Assembly (NCBI GenBank): GCA_902544525.1
Contig: CACCCN010000002.1
Coordinates: 162,502 to 226,501, forward strand
DNA length: 64,000 nucleotides
Source of the DNA: an uncultured Pelagibacteraceae bacterium
GTDB taxonomy: Bacteria; Pseudomonadota; Alphaproteobacteria; Pelagibacterales; AG-422-B15
Reading direction: 5' to 3'
Under the pieces are notes generated by a model, which did not search any database, was not told the DNA's origin, and saw only the letters and a list, made by a program, of their open reading frames with translations. Shown piece after piece: positions 56,625-64,000 of the stretch (positions are counted from its first letter, which is position 1; the number at the start of each line of letters is the position of its first letter). Position numbers and translations under genes: made by a program.

Positions 56625-57368
56625 ATGTCAGACAGTTCACAATATTTTATGTCATCTTCAAACGACAAGATAGCTTATAAATGTAATGGGCTAGAATCAG
56701 ACACAACAATATTTTTTTTTGGTGGTTATGCCTCTTCTATGACTGGCACTAAAGCGACGAGTCTTCAAAATTGGACACTCAAAAAAAATTTAAACTTTGT
56801 AAGATTTGATTACTCAGGACATGGAGAATCAGAAGGAAGTTTTAAAGAAGGGACAATAACAAAGTGGTCATTGGAAGCTGAAGAAATTTTTAACAAGTTT
56901 AAAAATAAAAAAAATATTATAATTGGATCAAGCATGGGGGGATGGATTTCTCTGATTGTCACAAAAAAAAATTTAAATCATATTAATGGAGTAATCGGTA
57001 TCGCTTCTGCTCCCGACTTCATAGTTGAGCAATGGGATAAATTAAGTAAGAACGAACAATTAGAATTTAAAAAAAGGGGGTCGATGTTTTTTCCAGATCC
57101 AGATCATGGCGACTACGAGGTTTCATATAAATTTGTTAAAGATGGTTTTAATAATTTATTACTAAATGATGAAATCAATATTAAATGTCCCATAAGATTA
57201 TTACATGGAAAGCAAGATAAAGTTGTTCCAGTGAATACATCTCAAAGAATTATTAAAAAGATTTTAAGTGAAGATAAAGATTTAATTGTTATAGACGATG
57301 GAGATCATAGTCTTTCTAGAATAGAAGATTTAAATATGCTATTTGATCAAATAGAGCACTTAGTTTAA
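56625..57368 (+). CDS. Alpha/beta hydrolase
   Basis: FDYSGHGESEG, IIGSSMGGWISL, LLHGKQDKVVPV. Confidence 0.92.
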   Translation: MSDSSQYFMSSSNDKIAYKCNGLESDTTIFFFGGYASSMTGTKATSLQNWTLKKNLNFVRFDYSGHGESEGSFKEGTITKWSLEAEEIFNKFKNKKNIIIGSSMGGWISLIVTKKNLNHINGVIGIASAPDFIVEQWDKLSKNEQLEFKKRGSMFFPDPDHGDYEVSYKFVKDGFNNLLLNDEINIKCPIRLLHGKQDKVVPVNTSQRIIKKILSEDKDLIVIDDGDHSLSRIEDLNMLFDQIEHLV

Positions 57369-57374
57369 TTTTTT

Positions 57375-58271
57375 ATGACTAGAAATTTGAATACAGAAAT
57401 GAGCAACTATGCATTATTAGTATTTCTTGGTGCAATTTGGGCAGCTTCTTTTGTAGCCATAAAGTTTTCAAATTTAATATTTAATCCAATTGAGGTTGGC
57501 TTCTATAGAACTTTTATCGGCTCAATATTTCTTTTTTTAGCTGTAAAATATAGAGGTGGGAGTATTTCTTTATTTAGCGAAAATACTAGAGTATATAGCT
57601 TAATAGGTTTTTTGAATGCCTCTGTTCCTTTCACACTTTTACCTTATGGACTAATTACTTTGCCAAGCAATATTGGAGTCATAATATTGTCTGCAAATCC
57701 ATTCTTAGCGTTAGTGCTAGCACATTTTTTTACTTTGGATGAAAAGCTTTCGCTTAGAAAAGTAATTGGAAGTATTGTTGGATTTTCAGGTGTAGTTTTT
57801 GCAGTAGGGGTTGAAATTTTTGTAAGTGATTGGGACTCACTTATATCTGCTATCGCTATATATGTCGGAGCATCAAGCTATGTAATCTCTAATCTAATTA
57901 TTAGAAGAATTTCACACCTCCCTTCTGACATGGTTACTATGAATACTTTATTTTGGGGGAGTATTTGGCTTCTTCCTCTAGTGTTAATTTATGGAAACCT
58001 TCAAGAAATTGAATTTTCTTCTATACCTGTATTAGCCATAATTTATTTGGGTGTGATACCTACAGGCCTAGCATTTAGCTTGCGTCAGGTTCTAATCAGA
58101 AATGCAGGATCAACTTTCATGATGCAAGTCGGTTATATTATTCCCGTTTTTGGGGTGTTTTATGGATGGCTATTTTTAGACGAAAAAATTGGCTATTCTC
58201 TAATTATTTCAGTTTTATTAGTTGTCATCGGAATTGGTATTAGCAGAATTAGAGCGCCAATAAAAGAATAG
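57375..58271 (+). CDS. EamA/DMT-family transporter
   Basis: Multiple TM segments with repeated EamA pattern (GAIWAASFVAIKFS; VGYIIPVFGVFYGWLFLDEKI). Confidence 0.9.
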   Translation: MTRNLNTEMSNYALLVFLGAIWAASFVAIKFSNLIFNPIEVGFYRTFIGSIFLFLAVKYRGGSISLFSENTRVYSLIGFLNASVPFTLLPYGLITLPSNIGVIILSANPFLALVLAHFFTLDEKLSLRKVIGSIVGFSGVVFAVGVEIFVSDWDSLISAIAIYVGASSYVISNLIIRRISHLPSDMVTMNTLFWGSIWLLPLVLIYGNLQEIEFSSIPVLAIIYLGVIPTGLAFSLRQVLIRNAGSTFMMQVGYIIPVFGVFYGWLFLDEKIGYSLIISVLLVVIGIGISRIRAPIKE

Positions 58272-58292
58272 CATAATAGATTTTACATAATT

Positions 58293-60023
58293 TTATAAAA
58301 TTATAGTTTTAATATTTAATTCAAAAATTAAATTTTTAAGAGCGTTGGAATCAATTAAGTAAAGAGACTCTAAAATAGAAAAAATACTAAAATCATCTAA
58401 TGTATTCATTTCACTCCCACTATTTAAAATTAGTATTAATAATGCTGTTTCACCAACACTAGTATTAGACAGACTTTTTAAGTATTCTATAGTTTTAATA
58501 TTAGGCACTATTGTAGACACTTTTTTTAATTCACTTTTAGATTTCCAATAACTAGAAAGTTTGATTTGAGATGAAGTTTCGATATGCTTAGTAATTATAT
58601 TCTTATTAAAATCTGTAATTTTTTCACTTGAAACAATATTGCTTAATAAGTCTTGATTAAATTGGTCAGATACAATTTTGGAATTTAAATATAAATAATA
58701 CTCAATTAAAGAATACTCTAATTTTTGATTATTATTAAATTTTATAGTTTGAGACCATTGTTTACATTTATCATTATCATTATTTAAAAGTAATAATATA
58801 CAAATATTAAATGCTTGATTTTGTAGATTACCAGATGGTTTTATTACCTTAAATTTATCATAAATCATGTCATAGGTGTAATAAAGCAAGTTATTCTCTC
58901 GCATCACATTTACATATTCTGTAGCTAGATCTGATAAGTATTTTTGATCAGAAGTATTTCTTATCTCTGAAAATAGAAAAATTCTTTTTTCTAGATTATT
59001 TTTCGCATTTTTATAGCTAGATGTATTAAAAATATTATTATCATTTATATAGCTTTTATAGTTTTTTGCTAAAATATTTGAATTTATTAAATTTTTTTGA
59101 ACTAATTCTTCGATAATCCTTACTTTTTTTTCAGTTGTCTTTATGTTTGATAAGGCAAAATATTTTTTTATACTTAAGTTACTGTCTTCATTTATTAAAT
59201 TAGAAAAATCTATATTTTTATTTTTAATAAGACTTAATTTTAGAAGATTTAAATGCTTAATTTTATTTAATTCTATTTCTTGTCCATTAATATAAGTATT
59301 TATGAGATATAAAAATTCTTTATCAACTTTTCCTTGTTCCTGTAGTAATGATAATAATAAATCTGCAGCTGGTAAATTATTGGAAATAGTTTTACAGAAA
59401 GTTTGATATAATAATTTTGTTTTTTGATCTTTGAACTTATCAATATATTTTTTTTGACAGACTAATTTATGATTATCAGATATTAAAAAATGATTTAAAT
59501 AATTAATTAGGTGTTCGTCCGACCAGTCATCTTGACTAATTTGATCTAAAATTTGCTTAACAATTAAATCGTTTTGACTTTTTAAATAGTGTTCAAGTTT
59601 TAAATCTAAAAATACTTTATCATTATTTAAATTTTTTTTTGGTGGAGTAGATATTGTTAATAGTGTTTTATTTAATAAATCATTAAGGGTAACAGACCTA
59701 TATTGTACTGCAAGTTGCCTCATTAAAAATTCAACGTCATCAAATTCAGAGTTTTCCCACATAGTTGGACTAAAACCATTATTAGTTTGGTCATAAAATC
59801 CAATTGTATCGTATGCAGAATAATCTATGTCAGCTTGAGAAATGATTGGCACTGAATCTTGTTCAATTTCCCCACTCTCATAGGTACTTGCTGTATCATT
59901 AAAACTCGAATTACTTGATTGATCTTCTGACCATATTTCTAATGGCTCTGAGGTTACTGTTTCAGCATAAATACTAGTGAAACTTAAAAATAAAATAACT
60001 ACTATCGTAAATATTTTGGTCAT
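58293..60023 (-). CDS. Hypothetical exported protein (576 aa)
   Basis: N-terminal signal peptide, then a Ser/acidic segment and a long helical-looking body; divergent from aroK. Confidence 0.65.
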   Translation of the reverse strand: MTKIFTIVVILFLSFTSIYAETVTSEPLEIWSEDQSSNSSFNDTASTYESGEIEQDSVPIISQADIDYSAYDTIGFYDQTNNGFSPTMWENSEFDDVEFLMRQLAVQYRSVTLNDLLNKTLLTISTPPKKNLNNDKVFLDLKLEHYLKSQNDLIVKQILDQISQDDWSDEHLINYLNHFLISDNHKLVCQKKYIDKFKDQKTKLLYQTFCKTISNNLPAADLLLSLLQEQGKVDKEFLYLINTYINGQEIELNKIKHLNLLKLSLIKNKNIDFSNLINEDSNLSIKKYFALSNIKTTEKKVRIIEELVQKNLINSNILAKNYKSYINDNNIFNTSSYKNAKNNLEKRIFLFSEIRNTSDQKYLSDLATEYVNVMRENNLLYYTYDMIYDKFKVIKPSGNLQNQAFNICILLLLNNDNDKCKQWSQTIKFNNNQKLEYSLIEYYLYLNSKIVSDQFNQDLLSNIVSSEKITDFNKNIITKHIETSSQIKLSSYWKSKSELKKVSTIVPNIKTIEYLKSLSNTSVGETALLILILNSGSEMNTLDDFSIFSILESLYLIDSNALKNLIFELNIKTIIL

Positions 60024-60123
60024 GTATAATGGCCCTCAGGGTAATAACGCATAATACTATTTAACATTCATATAACTATATATATCAACCTAAAAAATAA
60101 CTGTGATTAAATCACATTAAATA

Positions 60124-60669
60124 ATGTCAAAATTAAGCCCTTCTAACAATATTAATAACCTAGTAATAATTGGTCATATGGGCTCTGGTAAATCCACTAT
60201 AGCTCTGTATCTTGCAAAAAAATTGAGCTATAGCTTTATTGATACCGATGAATTAATTGTAAAAAAAATTAAAATGTCGATTAGTGAATATTTTAAAAAT
60301 TATGGTGAAAAAGAATTCCGCCTTATAGAAGAAAAAACTATTTTAGATTTATTAGATAAAAATACTAAAAATATAATTGCGTTTGGTGGAGGTGCTTTTC
60401 AAAGTTTTAGAGTTCGCCAAAGTGTGAAAAAAAATGCTATATCTATATGGTTAAAATGTGATTTAAAAACATTGGCTTTTAGGTGTTCAAGAAAAAAGAA
60501 TAGGCCACTGTTACAAGATAAAAATATAAGATCTGTTTTAAAGGAATTAAATAAACTACGTGCAGATAACTTTGCAAAAGCTAACTACACATTTAATGTT
60601 TCAAAAAAAACTAAATCAAAATTAACAAATGAAATAATTGCTAAACTAAATTTAAATGAAAACTATTAA
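60124..60669 (+). CDS. aroK: Shikimate kinase
   Basis: IIGHMGSGKSTIALYLAKKL P-loop, IDTDELIV, FGGGAF. Confidence 0.95.
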   Translation: MSKLSPSNNINNLVIIGHMGSGKSTIALYLAKKLSYSFIDTDELIVKKIKMSISEYFKNYGEKEFRLIEEKTILDLLDKNTKNIIAFGGGAFQSFRVRQSVKKNAISIWLKCDLKTLAFRCSRKKNRPLLQDKNIRSVLKELNKLRADNFAKANYTFNVSKKTKSKLTNEIIAKLNLNENY

Positions 60670-61756
60670 ATTAAAAAATAAACAGATAAACTATTCTATA
60701 CTAATAGGTAATGGTATTTATAAAAGTACTGGCAGTATTTTAAAAAAATACTTAATTAAAAAAAGAGTATTTATAATTTGTGACTTAGTAGTATTTAATT
60801 TGTATAAAAAAAATTTATCTACTTCGCTAAAGCGCTCTAGAATTGAAGCTATTTTTATTCCTATTAAAGTTGATGAAAGGAAAAAAAATATAGCTACCGT
60901 CTCTACGCTTTCATCAAAACTTTTATCATTTAATATTGATCGTAAAGATACAATTATTGCATTTGGAGGAGGTATTCTTGGCGACATTGTTGGTTTTACC
61001 GCAAGTATAATTTTAAGAGGTGTAAACTATATACAAATACCCACAACTTTACTGTCACAAGTTGATTCTTCAGTTGGAGGAAAAACTGGAGTAAATAGCT
61101 CCTATGGAAAAAATCTTATTGGAACATTTTATCAGCCTAAATTAGTTATTATCGATACTGATGTTTTAAATTCACTTCCTAGACGAGAATTATTGTCTGG
61201 CTATGCCGAAATTATTAAATACGGCATAATAAAAGATATTAAATTTTTTAGATGGCTTTTGAAAAATGGTTATAAAGTAATCGAAGGAAATAATAATGCT
61301 AAAATTTACGCAATTTATAGAAGTTGCATAATTAAGGCGCAAATTGTTGAAGCTGATGAAAAAGAACAAGGAATTAGAGCTCTTTTGAATCTTGGTCATA
61401 CTTTTGGTCATGCAATAGAATCTCTAAATGAATTCAAAAAAAATATTATTCATGGAGAAGCAGTAGCTATTGGAATTAGATTTGCAACAAAGTTATCTTA
61501 TCTTGAGGGCTATATTAGCAACTTGGATTACAATAAAATAGTGAGTCACTTTAATGATATTGGCTTAAAAAATACACTGCCAAAAAATTTGAATAATATT
61601 AGTGCAAAAAAATTTGTATCTGAAATGTTAAAAGATAAAAAGGCAATAGATGAATCACTTACTTTAATTTTAATAAAAAGAATAGGATCGGCATTTATAA
61701 AAAAAGACTATTCTCAAAAAAAACTTTTAAAGTTGTTTAAGGAGATTACAAAGTAA
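60656..61756 (+). CDS. aroB: 3-dehydroquinate synthase
   Basis: GGGILGDIVGFTASIILRGVNYIQIPTTLLSQVDSSVGGKTGVN, NLGHTFGHAIE. Confidence 0.97.
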   Translation: MKTIKLKNKQINYSILIGNGIYKSTGSILKKYLIKKRVFIICDLVVFNLYKKNLSTSLKRSRIEAIFIPIKVDERKKNIATVSTLSSKLLSFNIDRKDTIIAFGGGILGDIVGFTASIILRGVNYIQIPTTLLSQVDSSVGGKTGVNSSYGKNLIGTFYQPKLVIIDTDVLNSLPRRELLSGYAEIIKYGIIKDIKFFRWLLKNGYKVIEGNNNAKIYAIYRSCIIKAQIVEADEKEQGIRALLNLGHTFGHAIESLNEFKKNIIHGEAVAIGIRFATKLSYLEGYISNLDYNKIVSHFNDIGLKNTLPKNLNNISAKKFVSEMLKDKKAIDESLTLILIKRIGSAFIKKDYSQKKLLKLFKEITK

Positions 61757-61758
61757 TA

Positions 61759-63027
61759 ATGCTCTTTGATATTATTGTATTGTCAATATCTATATTAGTA
61801 CTTTTAGGACTTTCTGCTTTTTTTTCTGGTTCTGAAACTGCTCTAACCGCAAGCACTAGAAGCCGACTTACTGGTTTAAATATTAAAGGTAAAAAAAATG
61901 CTCAAATTGCTATAAAACTTTTAAATAATAAAGAGTCTCTTATTGGTGCAATCTTACTAGGAAATAATCTAGTTAATATACTTGCATCTTCTTTAGCCAC
62001 TAGTCTTTTGATAAAAATGTTTGGTGACTCTGGTATTGCATATGCAGTTTTAATAATGACAATATTAATCGTAATATTTGCTGAGATACTTCCAAAAAGC
62101 TATGCAATCTCTAATTCTGAAAAGATGGCTTTAGCAGTAAGTCCAATTATAAGACCATTTGTATTTTTTTTATCTCCAATAACTTGGGTAATGGAAAAGA
62201 TAGTTCATTTTATTTTAAGTATTTTAGGAATTAGTTATCAAAAAAATAGTAGATCTTTATCAGTGCAAGATGAAATACGTGGCACAGTAGATTTACACCA
62301 TAAAGAAGGTCGCCTCTATAAGTTTGATAAAGATATGGTAAAAGGTATTTTGGATCTCTCAGTAATAGGAATTGAAGATGTCATGGTTCATCGTAGTAAT
62401 ATGTTTACTGTTTCAATTGATGAAGATGCAGAAAATATTATAAATGCAGTTATAGACAGCCCATATACAAGAATTCCTGTATGGCATAATGATGCAGAAA
62501 ATATAATTGGGATAATTCATGCAAAAAATTTATTACGTTTGATTAGCTCAACGAGAGATAAGGTGATTTCAAAAGAGGACATTAAAAAAACTTTGCTCGA
62601 ACCATGGTTTGTTCCCGAAACAACTACTCTTAAAGAGCAATTACAGATGCATTTAAGTAAACGAACTAAACTTGCAATGATAGTAGACGAATATGGAGCT
62701 TTAATGGGTATGATAAGTCTAGAGGACATTATTGAAGAAATAGTTGGGGATATAAGTGATGAACATGATGTAATTGTGAAGGGTGTCAATGTAAATTATG
62801 ATGGAAGCTTTAATATTAATGGCAATGTTGAGATTAGAGATCTAAATCGTGAATATGGATGGGAACTTCCAGACAGTGAGGCAAACACAATATCTGGCCT
62901 TATTATACATGAATCAAGATCATTCCCGAATCCTGGACAAAAATTTAATTACTACGGTTTTCAATTTGAAATTTTGGATACAAAAGATAATCAGATATCA
63001 CTCATTAAGGTCATGAGCGCTCAATAA
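61759..63027 (+). CDS. CNNM/CorC-like (hemolysin C-type) CBS-domain membrane protein
   Basis: SAFFSGSETALTASTRSRL, VMVHRSNMFTVS, MIVDEYGALMGMISLEDIIEEIVGDI. Confidence 0.94.
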   Translation: MLFDIIVLSISILVLLGLSAFFSGSETALTASTRSRLTGLNIKGKKNAQIAIKLLNNKESLIGAILLGNNLVNILASSLATSLLIKMFGDSGIAYAVLIMTILIVIFAEILPKSYAISNSEKMALAVSPIIRPFVFFLSPITWVMEKIVHFILSILGISYQKNSRSLSVQDEIRGTVDLHHKEGRLYKFDKDMVKGILDLSVIGIEDVMVHRSNMFTVSIDEDAENIINAVIDSPYTRIPVWHNDAENIIGIIHAKNLLRLISSTRDKVISKEDIKKTLLEPWFVPETTTLKEQLQMHLSKRTKLAMIVDEYGALMGMISLEDIIEEIVGDISDEHDVIVKGVNVNYDGSFNINGNVEIRDLNREYGWELPDSEANTISGLIIHESRSFPNPGQKFNYYGFQFEILDTKDNQISLIKVMSAQ

Positions 63028-63297
63028 TTTAAATTCATTTATTGAGTAAAGTTTTAATACTAAAGCATGAATATGATGCTTGAGTTCTTCATTTAATATT
63101 TGATGAATTATTCTTTCTCTACTAATTTTATTTTTATTATTAAAATCTTCTGCAGCAATAATTAGCTTTATGTGAGAATATTCTCCTCGATCATTTGATT
63201 TATGATGACGATGCTGTTCTGAAAAGTTAATCAATTTAAAATAAAAAGGATCTATTTTTTCTTTTATTTTTTTTGTTATTATATTTTCAATTTCCAT
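62998..63297 (-). CDS. BolA-family protein
   Basis: SNDRGEYSHIKLIIAAEDFNNKNKISRERIIHQILNEELKHHIHAL. Confidence 0.85.
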   Translation of the reverse strand: MEIENIITKKIKEKIDPFYFKLINFSEQHRHHKSNDRGEYSHIKLIIAAEDFNNKNKISRERIIHQILNEELKHHIHALVLKLYSINEFKLLSAHDLNE

Positions 63298-63326
63298 AAT
63301 GTTATTTTAGTTGTATTCTACACTTT

Positions 63327-63857
63327 ATGACACAGCAAAAATGTAATAGTCCTAATTGTAATACTATTGCTGAATATAGAGCACCACTTTCACCTAATAA
63401 CTTAGAGGAATACCAATGGTTCTGCTTGAAACACATAAAAGAGTACAATAAAAATTGGAATTATTTTGAGAATATGTCTGCGGATGAAATAGAAGAATTC
63501 ATAGAAAATGACATTATTGGGCATAGAAAAACTCATAAAATTGGGGCCAATAGAAGCAATTATTTTAATAAAACCAACGAAATTCGGGAAAATATATTTA
63601 ATTCATTTAATCACGTTGGAATTGAAGAATTTAGCTCTAATTCATTTAGAATTGAGTATACAAATGCATTGGCTGAATTAAATATAAATGATAAAAACTC
63701 TACCCTTGAAGATATAAAAAGTAAATTTAAAGATATTGTAAAACAACTGCACCCTGATACTGTTGGTTACAAAGAAGAAAATATTGAAAAGTTAAAAAAA
63801 GTTTTAGAGTCATATAAAATTATTAAAAATTATAATGAGCGATTTAAACCAAAATAA
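63327..63857 (+). CDS. DnaJ-domain protein
   Basis: N-terminal CNSPNCNTIAEYRAP...WFCLKHIKEYN; C-terminal FKDIVKQLHPDTVG (HPD). Confidence 0.9.
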   Translation: MTQQKCNSPNCNTIAEYRAPLSPNNLEEYQWFCLKHIKEYNKNWNYFENMSADEIEEFIENDIIGHRKTHKIGANRSNYFNKTNEIRENIFNSFNHVGIEEFSSNSFRIEYTNALAELNINDKNSTLEDIKSKFKDIVKQLHPDTVGYKEENIEKLKKVLESYKIIKNYNERFKPK

Positions 63858-64000
63858 TCAAATTAAGCCTGACATTTCAATTTCAGTAAACCAAGCTTTT
63901 GGAATTGATACTGATTTACATGTTGATGGCTTTTCACAAAAATCATCCTATGTTCCAGAAATAGATACTAATTACTGCTTTGATAAAGCAACTACGATGG
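63835..64000 (+). CDS. cobS: Cobaltochelatase subunit CobS, N-terminal part (3' truncated by window end)
   Basis: MSDLNQNNQIKPDISISVNQAFGIDTDLHVDGFSQKSSYVPEIDTNYCFDKATTM resembles the CobS N-terminus (AFGIDTD...VP-IDP-Y-FD--TT). Confidence 0.85.
   Translation, partial: MSDLNQNNQIKPDISISVNQAFGIDTDLHVDGFSQKSSYVPEIDTNYCFDKATTM

Overview
AT-rich 64-kb chromosomal window, probably from a streamlined, marine-type alphaproteobacterium (inferred from synteny and protein content; not proven). Main blocks, left to right: (1) a surface-polysaccharide/glycan locus (1-8800) with a formyltransferase fragment, HAD hydrolase, KdsB-like CMP-sugar synthetase, an aldolase fused to a sialyltransferase-like domain, an epimerase, and a WecC/WecB-like pair; (2) a complete minus-strand rRNA operon, 16S-tRNA-Ile(GAT)-tRNA-Ala(TGC)-23S-5S (8914-13768), with flanking processing stems; (3) mostly core housekeeping genes (prmC, prfA, ispG, lysC, ubiG, grxC, argJ, secA, csp, nth); (4) a metabolic/transport block with a frameshifted MFS gene and an oddly ordered photolyase-like protein; (5) an accessory pocket at 42-46.2 kb with FkbM and two unknown proteins, then a small cassette bounded by three full or partial copies of a tRNA-Ser(GGA) gene and encoding three tiny membrane proteins; (6) core lepA-pheT-pheS-rplT-rpmI-infC-thrS, where infC appears to start at AUA; (7) glycosyltransferases, aroK-aroB, a CNNM/CorC-like gene, bolA, a DnaJ-domain gene and the start of cobS. 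The most novel candidates are the aldolase/GT42-like fusion with its CMP-sugar partner genes, the tRNA-Ser mini-island, and the possibly circularly permuted photolyase-like protein. No CRISPR array, transposase or integrase was recognised. All family calls are by eye from motifs; no database searches were run.
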